Assembly: GCF_001746295.1 (NCBI RefSeq)
Contig: NZ_MJAH01000017.1
Location: 85,589 to 149,588, forward strand
From: Streptomyces sp. LUP47B
Lineage (GTDB): Bacteria > Actinomycetota > Actinomycetes > Streptomycetales > Streptomycetaceae
Direction of reading: 5' to 3'
DNA length: 64,000 bases
Positions 47,952-55,972 of this stretch are shown here, piece by piece (the stretch's first letter is position 1; each line of letters begins with the position of its first letter). Made by a program: the position numbers and the translations under genes. Under the pieces are notes generated by a model. The model was not told the DNA's origin and did no database searches. It worked only from the letters and a program-made list of their open reading frames with translations.

Positions 47952-48060
47952 GCGGACGGCATCGACCTCCGCATCCCCTTGCCCTGGCGTCCCAGGGCAT
48001 CCGTGCGTCCCGCACACCCTTCCGCACGCCCCGCCGCAACTGCCCCGGAGGAGAAAGAGC

Positions 48061-48900
48061 ATGAGCCGCAGCGACGTCCTGGTCGATGCAGACTGGGTCG
48101 AGGCCAACCTCGACAACCCGAACATCGCGATCGTGGAGGTGGACGAGGACACGTCCGCCTACGAGAAGAACCACATCCGCAACGCGATCCGCATCGACTG
48201 GACCAAGGACCTGCAGGACCCGGTCCGCCGCGACTTCGTCGACCAGGAGGGCTTCGAGAAGCTCCTGTCGGCGAAGGGCATCGCCAACGACACCCTGGTG
48301 ATCCTCTACGGCGGCAACAACAACTGGTTCGCGTCCTACGCCTACTGGTACTTCAAGCTGTACGGCCACGACAACGTCAAGCTTCTCGACGGCGGCCGCA
48401 AGAAGTGGGAGCTGGACGCCCGCGAGCTGGTCGAGGAGGTCCCGGAGCGGACCGAGACGACCTACACGGCCAAGCCGCAGAACAAGTCCATCCGCGCCTT
48501 CCGCGACGACGTGGTGGCGGCCATCGGTTCGCAGAACCTGGTCGACGTCCGTTCCCCCGACGAGTTCTCCGGCAAGCTCCTCGCCCCGGCCCACCTGCCG
48601 CAGGAGCAGTCGCAGCGTCCGGGCCACGTCCCGTCCGCGCGCAACATCCCGTGGTCGAAGAACGCCAACGACGACGGCACCTTCAAGTCGGACGAGGAGC
48701 TCAAGGAGCTCTACGCCGAGGAGCAGGTCGACCTCGCCAAGGACACCATCGCGTACTGCCGCATCGGTGAGCGCTCGGCCCTGACCTGGTTCGTGCTGCA
48801 CGAGCTGCTGGGTGTCGAGAACGTCAAGAACTACGACGGCTCCTGGACCGAGTACGGCTCCCTGGTCGGCGTTCCGATCGAGCTCGGCGCCAACAAGTAA
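48061..48900 (+). CDS. cysA: Thiosulfate sulfurtransferase (tandem rhodanese, CysA-type)
   Basis: A 279-residue cytosolic two-domain rhodanese. The active-site loop is CRIGERS with Cys233 in domain 2; domain 1 lacks a Cys and is structural. Rhodanese moves a sulfane sulfur from thiosulfate to cyanide or to acceptor thiols. The ATG at 48061 follows GGAGGAGAAAG. It is downstream of the leader peptide and 58 bases upstream of the DUF1416 gene, the classic actinobacterial pair. Confidence 0.93.
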   Translation: MSRSDVLVDADWVEANLDNPNIAIVEVDEDTSAYEKNHIRNAIRIDWTKDLQDPVRRDFVDQEGFEKLLSAKGIANDTLVILYGGNNNWFASYAYWYFKLYGHDNVKLLDGGRKKWELDARELVEEVPERTETTYTAKPQNKSIRAFRDDVVAAIGSQNLVDVRSPDEFSGKLLAPAHLPQEQSQRPGHVPSARNIPWSKNANDDGTFKSDEELKELYAEEQVDLAKDTIAYCRIGERSALTWFVLHELLGVENVKNYDGSWTEYGSLVGVPIELGANK

Positions 48901-48958
48901 GACACCCGTCCAACCCGACCGGCCTTCCTTCCGGTCAGACCCCTCTTTGGAGAAAGAC

Positions 48959-49246
48959 ATGTGTGGAGCGAAGGCCGGCGGCCCGGACGCCTCGACGATC
49001 AAGCCCGGTGAGACCACGATCCAAGGTCAGGTGACGCGTGACGGCGAGCCTGTGGTGGGTTACGTCCGCCTCCTGGACTCGACCGGCGAGTTCACGGCGG
49101 AGGTGCCGACCTCCGCGACGGGCCAGTTCCGCTTCTACGCGGCCGAGGGCACCTGGACCGTCCGCGCCCTGGTCCCCGGCGCCACCGCCGACCGCACGGT
49201 CGTCGCCCAGCAGGGCGGGCTGGCCGAGGTCGCGATCGCGGTCTGA
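48959..49246 (+). CDS. DUF1416 protein
   Basis: A 95-residue protein beginning MCGAKAGGPDAS, with an immunoglobulin-like beta fold (TTIQGQVTRDGEPVVGYVRLLDSTGEF). The N-terminal Cys2 may be functional. It is always next to thiosulfate sulfurtransferase in actinobacteria. Start ATG 48959 with GGAGAAAG nearby. Confidence 0.92.
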   Translation: MCGAKAGGPDASTIKPGETTIQGQVTRDGEPVVGYVRLLDSTGEFTAEVPTSATGQFRFYAAEGTWTVRALVPGATADRTVVAQQGGLAEVAIAV

Positions 49247-49261
49247 GGCACCTGACCGACA

Positions 49262-49296
49262 CCGGAGGGCCGTCCCCCAGGGGGACGGCCCTCCGG
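49262..49296. terminator. 16-bp perfect terminator hairpin
   Basis: 49262-49277 and 49281-49296 are exact reverse complements with a 3-base loop (CAG). It ends the sulfur operon 15 bases after the DUF1416 stop. Confidence 0.92.
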
Positions 49297-49320
49297 CCTC
49301 TCCGGGCCTACCCTGGACGT

Positions 49321-49581
49321 ATGTTGGCGCGACGACGGCATGTCTATTTCGCCATGATGGGCACGTGCATCGGGCTGTTCGTCCTGGCATGGGGAGTCGT
49401 GCGGCTCTGGTCGGTACCGGTGGCCGTGGGAATGTGCGTGGTGGCGATGGTGATCCCGCCGCTCGCCGCGGTGGCCGCGAACCGGCGCGGGCCCGACGAC
49501 CGCTGGTGGGACGACCCCTCCGGCGACCCGAAGTCCGACGAGTGGTGGGACGAGCTGGACGGGAAGAAGCGGCGGCAGTAG
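49321..49581 (+). CDS. DUF3099 membrane protein
   Basis: An 86-residue protein with two membrane segments (about 8-28 and 32-52) and an acidic, Trp-rich C-terminal tail (DDRWWDDPSGDPKSDEWWDELDG). It matches DUF3099, a small actinobacterial membrane family. Start ATG 49321. It is followed 10 bases later by the VOC gene. Confidence 0.85.
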   Translation: MLARRRHVYFAMMGTCIGLFVLAWGVVRLWSVPVAVGMCVVAMVIPPLAAVAANRRGPDDRWWDDPSGDPKSDEWWDELDGKKRRQ

Positions 49582-49591
49582 GAAGGCCCGC

Positions 49592-50005
49592 ATGTCTTCT
49601 TCCGCGAGACTGTCGCTGTCCACAGTCGTCCTCGACGCGCATGACGCCCACGAACTCGCCGCCTTCTACCAGCGCCTCCTCGGGTACGTGGTGCGCGCCG
49701 AGGAACCGGACTGGGTCCTCACCGGGCCGCCGCCCGGCACCGCGGGCACGTCCCTGGCCTTCCAGACCGAACCCGAATACGTCCCGCCCGTCTGGCCCAC
49801 CCGCAAGCCGGGCGAGCAGCAGATGATGCTGCACCTGGACATCGAGGTCGACGGCGGCCCGGACGCCTTGGCGGCCGAGACCGCGCGAGCGGTGGCGGAA
49901 GGGGCGCGGCTCGCCGAGTACCAGCCGCAGGACGACGTCCGGGTCCTGTTCGACCCGTCCGGGCACCCCTTCTGCCTGTGGACGGAGACGCCTCCGGCGA
50001 CCTAG
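49592..50005 (+). CDS. VOC-family (glyoxalase-like) protein
   Basis: A 137-residue single-domain VOC protein: LSLSTVVLDAHDAHELAAFYQRLLGY start, QQMMLHLDIEVDG and FDPSGHPFCLW, which is the family's metal-site-bearing end. The TAG stop at 50003-50005 is made of a TA dinucleotide plus the first G of the adjacent MITE. Confidence 0.87.
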   Translation: MSSSARLSLSTVVLDAHDAHELAAFYQRLLGYVVRAEEPDWVLTGPPPGTAGTSLAFQTEPEYVPPVWPTRKPGEQQMMLHLDIEVDGGPDALAAETARAVAEGARLAEYQPQDDVRVLFDPSGHPFCLWTETPPAT

Positions 50006-50177
50006 GGCCTGTTGCGAAAGTGGCCTCTGCCGCGCGACGCCCGGCACGCACTCTCGCCGCACCGCCCGAAAGCCCGAGTACGCCCAGTACGAGGGCCTCC
50101 GGGCGGCACGCCGAGAGCACGCACCGAACGCCGCGCGGCCGCCCTCCGGGCGACGAGGCCACTTTCGCAACAGGCCC
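50005..50177. mobile_element. MITE, 173 bp, perfect 23-bp terminal inverted repeats
   Basis: It begins GGGCCTGTTGCGAAAGTGGC and ends with its exact reverse complement; the perfect terminal repeat is 23 bases on each side. It is flanked by TA on both sides (50003-50004 and 50178-50179), consistent with a TA target duplication. The interior is itself nearly palindromic, so single strands can fold into one long hairpin. It carries no gene and needs transposase in trans. Confidence 0.9.
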
Positions 50178-50179
50178 TA

Positions 50180-51049
50180 AAGCGTGTTCCAAAGGGCCGT
50201 GATCAGGGCATTTCCCTTGTATGGCTGGGGTGTTGAGGGCTGATCCGTTGTGGGTCGAGACGTTCACGGGCCTGCGGATGCGGCAGTTCGAAGGCTTGTT
50301 ACGGGTGGTGCGGGAGCGGGGCGGCAACGGTCCTGGCGGCGGGCGGCCGTGGTGTCTGCCGTTGGCAGATCGGGTGCTGCTGGTGGCGGTCTACTACCGC
50401 ACCAACCTGACCATGCGACAGCTCGCGCCGCTGTTCGCCGTCTCGCCGGCGACGGTGTGCCGGGTCATCCAGCGGCTGCGGCCCCTCCTCGCCCTTGAGC
50501 CGATTTCCCGGCCCGCCGACACTTCGGATCGGCTGTGGATCGTGGACGGCACGCTTGTCCCGGTCCGCGACCGGAAGATCGGTGCCTCGAGCCGCAACTA
50601 CCGGTTCTCGGCAAATGTGCAGGTCATCATCGATGCCGACACCAGGCTGGTCGTGGCCACCGCCCGGCCGGCCCCGGGCAACCGGGCCGATGCCCAGGTC
50701 TGGCGGAACTCCGGTCTTGCCCGGCACTGCGACGGGGTCACGGTGCTGGGCGACGGCGCCTACATCAACACAGGCCTGGTCGTCCCGCACCGAAAACGGC
50801 CCGGCCGGCCACTCCTCGCGGGTGAGGAGGAAGACAACGCCGAGCATCGTCGGGTCCGTGCCCGCGTCGAGCATGCCTTCGCCCGGATGAAGAACTACAA
50901 GATCCTGCGTGACTGCCGCCAGCGCGGTGACGGTCTCCACCATGCGGTCCAGGCGGTCGCCCACATGCACAACCTCGCCTTGACAGCATGATCACAGCAG
51001 CAGAAGCCCCGGCTTGACCTGCCCGAACACGACCCTCTGCAACACGCTT
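50180..51049 (+). mobile_element. IS5-superfamily insertion sequence, 870 bp
   Basis: Its ends are AAGCGTGTT/AACACGCTT with terminal repeats that match over about 22 bases with three mismatches, flanked by TA (50178-50179) and TA (51050-51051). It contains one transposase gene. The left TA is shared with the MITE, so the two elements are adjacent at one target site. Confidence 0.88.
50221..50991 (+). CDS. IS5-family DDE transposase
   Basis: A 256-residue transposase of the DDE_Tnp_4/HARBI1-like type. An N-terminal HTH (TMRQLAPLFAVSPATVCRVIQRL) and the catalytic triad Asp109 (IVDGTLVPV), Asp178 (VLGDGAY) and Glu217 (RVEHAFARMKNYKIL) are intact. Codon 27 is TTA (50299-50301), so translation and transposition may need the bldA tRNA and be limited to development. 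Start ATG 50221, 41 bases from the left end. Confidence 0.92.
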   Translation: MAGVLRADPLWVETFTGLRMRQFEGLLRVVRERGGNGPGGGRPWCLPLADRVLLVAVYYRTNLTMRQLAPLFAVSPATVCRVIQRLRPLLALEPISRPADTSDRLWIVDGTLVPVRDRKIGASSRNYRFSANVQVIIDADTRLVVATARPAPGNRADAQVWRNSGLARHCDGVTVLGDGAYINTGLVVPHRKRPGRPLLAGEEEDNAEHRRVRARVEHAFARMKNYKILRDCRQRGDGLHHAVQAVAHMHNLALTA

Positions 51050-52485
51050 TAGCCGATGGCCCGGCCCAGCACGTACACCGCCGGAGCCGCCGCGGCCAGC
51101 GGCAGGGCCACGCCCGCCGTGAAGTGCACGAAGCGGGACGGGTAGTCGTAGCTCGCGACCCGGTGGCCGATCAGCGCGCACACCGCGGCGCCCGCGCCGA
51201 GGAACGCGCCCTTCGCGCCGAGCCCCGTCATCCCACCGACCGCGATACCCGCGCCCGCCGCGGCGAGCACGGAGACGACCACCGAGGCCGGGGTGGGCAG
51301 GGGCAGCGCGCGGGCCAGGACCGCGACGGCCACCGCGGCCGCGCCGACGGTCACCGCGTCGGGGTCCGCCGCGAGGTGGCCGGTCGCCACGATCGCCAGG
51401 GCCGCCGAGGCGACGGTCGCCATCAGGCCGTACATCCGCTCGTCGGGGTCGGCGTGCGAGCGGAGCTGCATCACCAGGCTGAGCAGGACCCAGACGCCGA
51501 GGGTGCCGAGAATCGCGGCGGGCGCGTTCTCCCGGCCGGCCGTCAGGAGTGCCGCGTCCGCCACCAGCGCCCCGAGGAACGCCAGCGCGATGCCCTGCCG
51601 GGCGGGCCACATGCCGTTCAGCCGGAACCAGCCGGCCGCGGTGACGGCCTGGAGGACGACGAGGGGCACGAGGAGGGCGTACGACCCGACGGCCGCCGTT
51701 CCGGAGAGCAGCAGGCCGAGCAGTGCGGTGAGGGCGGCGGGCTGGATGCCGGGTTCGATGATCGGGGAGCGGCCTTCGAGACGGGCCCGCTGGGCGTCGG
51801 TGACGCGGGGATTGCCGGCGACGGTGGCGGGGCCGTAGCCGGAGGGGTCGGACGCGGACCCGTGCGCGGCAGCGGCGTGAGCGTGACCGGCGTGGCCGGG
51901 AGCCGTCGGTGCGGTTCCGTGGCCGGCAGGACCAGGGGCCATCGGGCCCGACCCGTGAACGGCGGGACCGGGAGCCGCCGCGGCATGGCCATGACCCGCA
52001 GGGTCCGGAGAGGTCGGCGTGGAACCGTACGCCGCGGAACCGGGAGCCGCCGCGGCATGACGACCATGACCGGCACGGTCGGAAGAAGTCGGCGCGGGGC
52101 CATACCCGGCGGGACCGGGAGCCGCCGCGGCATGGCCACGACCCGCGGGGTCCGGAGAGGTCGGCGCGGGGCCGTACGCCGGGGGGCCGGAAGTCGGTGG
52201 GGGCCCGTACGCCGGGTCGGGAGCCGCTGCGGAGCCGTACGCGCCGGACCCCGGAGCCCCCTGCCCGGGGCCGTAGCCCTGAGGCTCGGCCTCGTAGTCC
52301 TGCTGCGGCCGATACGCCGTCTCCGGCGCGGACCGGACCGGTCTGTGCACCTGGGTGTCCCAGGTCTGGCCCTGCCACTGCTGGGTGTGCTGCTGGGCTG
52401 CCTGGGCGTCGTCGTCATACCCCTGCTGGGCCGGCCAGCCCTGCTGCGGATACTGCTCGTAGTCCTCGTACGGCTGGTTCGTCAT
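51049..52485 (-). CDS. Multi-pass membrane protein with long Pro/Gly/Ala-rich N-terminal tail
   Basis: A protein of about 478 residues. Residues 1-225 are low-complexity, with Tyr/Gln-rich then Ala/Gly/Pro/His-rich repeats (PAGHGHAAAAPGP units). Residues about 245-478 form 8 or so membrane helices (LTALLGLLLSGTAAVGSYALLVPLVVLQ and onward). I do not recognise the domain. The TAA stop (51049-51051) is formed from the terminal T of the IS and the adjacent TA. The ATG at 52485 has GGAGG six bases upstream; it follows the MoaD/ThiS gene with a 2-base gap. Confidence 0.85.
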   Translation of the reverse strand: MTNQPYEDYEQYPQQGWPAQQGYDDDAQAAQQHTQQWQGQTWDTQVHRPVRSAPETAYRPQQDYEAEPQGYGPGQGAPGSGAYGSAAAPDPAYGPPPTSGPPAYGPAPTSPDPAGRGHAAAAPGPAGYGPAPTSSDRAGHGRHAAAAPGSAAYGSTPTSPDPAGHGHAAAAPGPAVHGSGPMAPGPAGHGTAPTAPGHAGHAHAAAAHGSASDPSGYGPATVAGNPRVTDAQRARLEGRSPIIEPGIQPAALTALLGLLLSGTAAVGSYALLVPLVVLQAVTAAGWFRLNGMWPARQGIALAFLGALVADAALLTAGRENAPAAILGTLGVWVLLSLVMQLRSHADPDERMYGLMATVASAALAIVATGHLAADPDAVTVGAAAVAVAVLARALPLPTPASVVVSVLAAAGAGIAVGGMTGLGAKGAFLGAGAAVCALIGHRVASYDYPSRFVHFTAGVALPLAAAAPAVYVLGRAIG

Positions 52486-52487
52486 CG

Positions 52488-52742
52488 TCACCCTCCTGCG
52501 AACGGCGGGAGCACCTCGACCGTGCCGCCGTCGGCCAGCCGTACCGTCTCATGTCCGCGGGTGCCCACGGGGTCACCGTCGACGAGGAACGAGCATCGCC
52601 GCAGGACGCGCACCAGTTCACCGGGGTGTCGCTCGCGCGCCGCGTCCAGCGCCTCGGCGAGCGTGCCCGCGTCGAAGGGCTCCTCGGCGATCCCGGCCGC
52701 GGCCTTCGCGGCCGCCCAGTAGCGCACCGTGACCTTTGGCAT
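52488..52742 (-). CDS. MoaD/ThiS-family sulfur-carrier protein
   Basis: An 84-residue ubiquitin-like sulfur carrier: VTVRYWAAAKAAAGIAEEPFD start, and C-terminal FAGG, the diglycine that accepts sulfur as a thiocarboxylate. Which pathway it serves (molybdopterin, thiamine or other) cannot be decided. It is the first gene before the membrane protein gene. The ATG is at 52740-52742. Confidence 0.87.
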   Translation of the reverse strand: MPKVTVRYWAAAKAAAGIAEEPFDAGTLAEALDAARERHPGELVRVLRRCSFLVDGDPVGTRGHETVRLADGGTVEVLPPFAGG

Positions 52743-52952
52743 CCGCTTCCTCAATCCGCGTTGCTGACGCACGCCGGGCGCGCGCTTTCCCTCGGGAATG
52801 GTAGCGATGCACCAGCCGCCGCCCCGCCCCGGCGGTCCCTGCAGTCTGCAGTACAGGCGTCGCGCATGCGTGCGTCGATCGAATCCGTGACCTCTGCGAC
52901 CTCGCGTCGTTGATCTGATGACAGCACCGCGGACGAATAACGGGGAGGGGCT

Positions 52953-54962
52953 GTGGGCCGGAAACTGCCGCTCGCCAAGTCCCAGGCACCGCGCACCGCC
53001 TGTGCCCCTGGCCTGTTGCGCACCGGAGTGGTTGAGAAGAGCGGGGAGGTCCTGGCCCCGGCAGCACTGACAGAACGAGTGAGCTGGGCTGCCGACCTGG
53101 TGTCGGGGATGGCCACCGCGCTGCTCGCCGAGCATTGGAACGACGTAGATGTGGACGTACTCGCATCGGGCCAGGACGCCGGCGGCCGTTCCCTCCCATC
53201 GAATGCGTGGATGGCGCTGCGTCGTCTGGGCTGGACCACCGGGCCGCCGCACGGTGTTCGCGTCAACGACCGCATCGTGCGCATGGCTCAGGAACAGTCC
53301 GGCCGCACGCTTCGCTCGGCGAAGTGGCGGGCCGACCTGATCGCCGCTGTCCTGAGGACTTGGCCGGGTGATCCGGGCAAGCGCACCGCGCAAGAGTGGG
53401 ACGCGATGCGTGCGGCCGTGGCCGACGGCCAGCTCCTGCCGTCCAATGTGGTCAAGTCCCGCACCCGGCAGATCACCACGTTCGCCCGGAAGAACCACCG
53501 GATGCCGGTCAACGTGTTCGAACTGGAGCCCCCACCCCGAATGGCCCGCACACTGCTGCTGTCCGCGTGTGACGGGCAGCAGGCCACCATCGAACGCACC
53601 GATTCGCCCGGACACGCAATACTGCGCCTCCAACTGCCTACCCGCCCCGATCCGTCCTCGCACCGGGACTGGGTCTGGGTGGCCTGCCCCGTCCTTCTGC
53701 CGCCCACCGTCCCCGACTCGGCCGTACTGCACCTGCCCACCCTGCGGATCCACCAGGGCCGAGTGCGAGTGGATCTCGCCTACACTCACGCGGTCCCCAA
53801 GGCCGCCCGCTCCGGGCACACCATCGCCCTCGGCGTGGACTGGGGCCTCAACACTCTCCTCAGCGCGGGCGCGGCTCGTCTGTGCGACGACGGCCGCATC
53901 ACGGCCCCCGGAGCCGGAGCTCAGTTCCGAGCCGCCGGCGTCCTCGCCAAGCAGCACCGGTTGCGCCGCCTGTCCGAACATCTGCACGCCAAGGCGGATC
54001 GCTACCGACAGCTGGCGTGCGGAGACGAGACGCATCCTCTGGCGGCAAAACTCGAGGCTCATTCCCATGAGATTGGGCAGGTGTCCAGCCGTCGCTCGAA
54101 CCTCAACAGCGCTCTCTCCTGGGCTGCCGCACGTTGGGCCGTGGATCAGGCCGTGGCTGCCGGAGCGAGCGTGATCTACATCGAGGATCTGCGCTCGATG
54201 GAAGCGTCCGGCATGGGCCGCACCATGAACACCCGCTTCTCCCAGCAGGTGCGCGGACAGATCGTGGACCGCTTGCGCCACCTCGCCGCCGAGGCAGGTA
54301 TCGCCGTCGTCACAGTCCCGGCACGCGGCACCTCTCGGCGCTGTCCCCAGTGCCTCACCCCCCTACGGCATCGAAAGGCTCCCGACCGGCCCACGGTGGC
54401 CGGGTGGAAATGGGCGGTCTGCCCCGACTTCGAGTGTGGTTGGCAGGGCGACCGGGACCAGGGCGCCTGGCGGCGCATCGCCGCGCGTGGCCTCACTCAT
54501 CAGGCCAGGACGGTCCTGGTCGGTTCCAGAAGGACCATGGCCATCCGCAGCGTGGTGGACAGCCTCGACGTGCGTGCCGTCATCACCCCGGCCACGGCCA
54601 CCGGGCAGATCAACCGGAACGACCGCTCCAAGACCGGCCCCACCCGCCGAAGGACAACACGCCCCGCGCCCAGGCGACGCAGGGCACCCTCCCCCACCGG
54701 CCTCACGGGTCCGGCGGGTCGGCGTCCGGAGGGACACGCTCACACGGATCGGATACGGCCGCTGCGCGCGGCTCACCGAAACCAGGACGTGAACGCGATC
54801 AGCACCCCCGCCCTCAGCCATCGGCCACGAGGAGCGGCACTGGGCGCGGGCTTCCACCTGCATGCCCATGCGACTCCCCCGAAGTGGGCAGATCCCGTGC
54901 CCGACGATCCGCCGGGCAGGGGTTTTTCGATGCTGACCAGAGACGCTAGCCGCCCGCTGTGA
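52953..54962 (+). CDS. Large TnpB-related RuvC-type protein (669 residues)
   Basis: A protein with the TnpB/Cas12 catalytic layout but about 260 residues longer than standard TnpB. Residues 1-280 are an unfamiliar N-terminal region. RuvC-I has Asp296 (ALGVDWG), RuvC-II Glu411 (IYIEDLRS), the zinc ribbon Cys464, 467, 490 and 495, and RuvC-III Asp502 (GDRDQGAW). A 150-residue Arg/Pro/Thr-rich tail follows. All catalytic residues are kept. GTG start 52953 after GGGGAGGGG. Its stop lies 14 bases past the stop of the convergent hydrolase gene. It belongs to a Streptomyces TnpB-related family, to my memory uncharacterised. No TnpA or clear end hairpins were found. Confidence 0.85.
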   Translation: MGRKLPLAKSQAPRTACAPGLLRTGVVEKSGEVLAPAALTERVSWAADLVSGMATALLAEHWNDVDVDVLASGQDAGGRSLPSNAWMALRRLGWTTGPPHGVRVNDRIVRMAQEQSGRTLRSAKWRADLIAAVLRTWPGDPGKRTAQEWDAMRAAVADGQLLPSNVVKSRTRQITTFARKNHRMPVNVFELEPPPRMARTLLLSACDGQQATIERTDSPGHAILRLQLPTRPDPSSHRDWVWVACPVLLPPTVPDSAVLHLPTLRIHQGRVRVDLAYTHAVPKAARSGHTIALGVDWGLNTLLSAGAARLCDDGRITAPGAGAQFRAAGVLAKQHRLRRLSEHLHAKADRYRQLACGDETHPLAAKLEAHSHEIGQVSSRRSNLNSALSWAAARWAVDQAVAAGASVIYIEDLRSMEASGMGRTMNTRFSQQVRGQIVDRLRHLAAEAGIAVVTVPARGTSRRCPQCLTPLRHRKAPDRPTVAGWKWAVCPDFECGWQGDRDQGAWRRIAARGLTHQARTVLVGSRRTMAIRSVVDSLDVRAVITPATATGQINRNDRSKTGPTRRRTTRPAPRRRRAPSPTGLTGPAGRRPEGHAHTDRIRPLRAAHRNQDVNAISTPALSHRPRGAALGAGFHLHAHATPPKWADPVPDDPPGRGFSMLTRDASRPL

Positions 54963-55854
54963 CAGCCCAGTCCCCGATACGGCCCAGCAGCTCGTCGTCG
55001 GCCGCGTGCTCGGCGTGACCCATGGGCTCGATCCACAGCTCGCCGTGGTCGCCGGCGGCCTGCGCCAGCATCCGCGGGTGGTCGAGGGGGAAGTAGCCGT
55101 CACGGTCGCCGTGGACGATCAGGAGCGGGGTGGGGGCGATCTTCGGGACGGCCTCGACCGGGGAGAGCGGGACGGGGTCCCACTCGCGGTCATGGATCCT
55201 CGTACGGAATCCGTAGCGGCTCACCAGGCGGCCCTCGGGCCGGGTCACCAGCCAGTGGAGTCTTCGCATGGGGGCCGTGCCGCGGTAGTACCAGCGGGCG
55301 GGCGCACTCACCGAGACCACCGCGTCCGGATACGCGTCCGGGTGCCCCTCGCGCCCCGTGAGCCCCGCGAGTTCTTTACGTGCCGGCCCGTCCGGACCGC
55401 CGCCGGGCCGGTACAGCGCCGCGTGCCGCAGGGCCACCGAGCCGCCCATGGAGAAGCCGACGGTCACCACGCGCGCGTGGCCGAGTTCGCGTGCCCAGGC
55501 CACCGCGGCGGCCAGATCCAGCACCTCGCGGTCGCCGACCGTCGAGCGCCCGCCGGAGGCTCCGTGGCCGCGGAAGGAGAAGGTGACCACGGCGCCGTAC
55601 CGCGTGAACACGTTCACCACCCGGCGAACGTGAGGACGATCCACATCGCCGGTGAAGCCGTGCGCGATCACGAACACCAGGTCACGCGCAGGTGGCCGGG
55701 AGGCGTCGTATACGAGGGAGGGCGGATCGTATACGGAATCGATCGTCACACCGTCGTCGGTGTGCAGAAACGTCCGTATAGGTACATGTCTGCGCGTCTC
55801 AGAGTGCGGACTACCCGTGGAACGCACCACACGACCTGCCGGATCAATGCTCAT
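54946..55854 (-). CDS. Alpha/beta hydrolase
   Basis: A 302-residue alpha/beta hydrolase. It has an oxyanion region DLVFVIAHGFTGD, a nucleophile elbow GFSMGG with catalytic Ser, an Asp in LLIVHGDRDGYFP and His in GHAEHAADD. Substrate class unknown; lipase/esterase-like proteins of this type are common. The ATG at 55854 is 118 bases from glnR on the other strand. Its 3' end overlaps the TnpB-related ORF by 17 bases; the catalytic part is intact. Confidence 0.9.
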   Translation of the reverse strand: MSIDPAGRVVRSTGSPHSETRRHVPIRTFLHTDDGVTIDSVYDPPSLVYDASRPPARDLVFVIAHGFTGDVDRPHVRRVVNVFTRYGAVVTFSFRGHGASGGRSTVGDREVLDLAAAVAWARELGHARVVTVGFSMGGSVALRHAALYRPGGGPDGPARKELAGLTGREGHPDAYPDAVVSVSAPARWYYRGTAPMRRLHWLVTRPEGRLVSRYGFRTRIHDREWDPVPLSPVEAVPKIAPTPLLIVHGDRDGYFPLDHPRMLAQAAGDHGELWIEPMGHAEHAADDELLGRIGDWAVTAGG

Positions 55855-55972
55855 GTGGGCTATTCTCGTCGGAAGAGGACTCGGGCAACGCAGCCCCCGG
55901 GTCCTTTTGTGCTTTCGGATACCCCTGTATACGAAGGCCATGACCTCGCGGGACCGAGGAGGAACCAGACAT

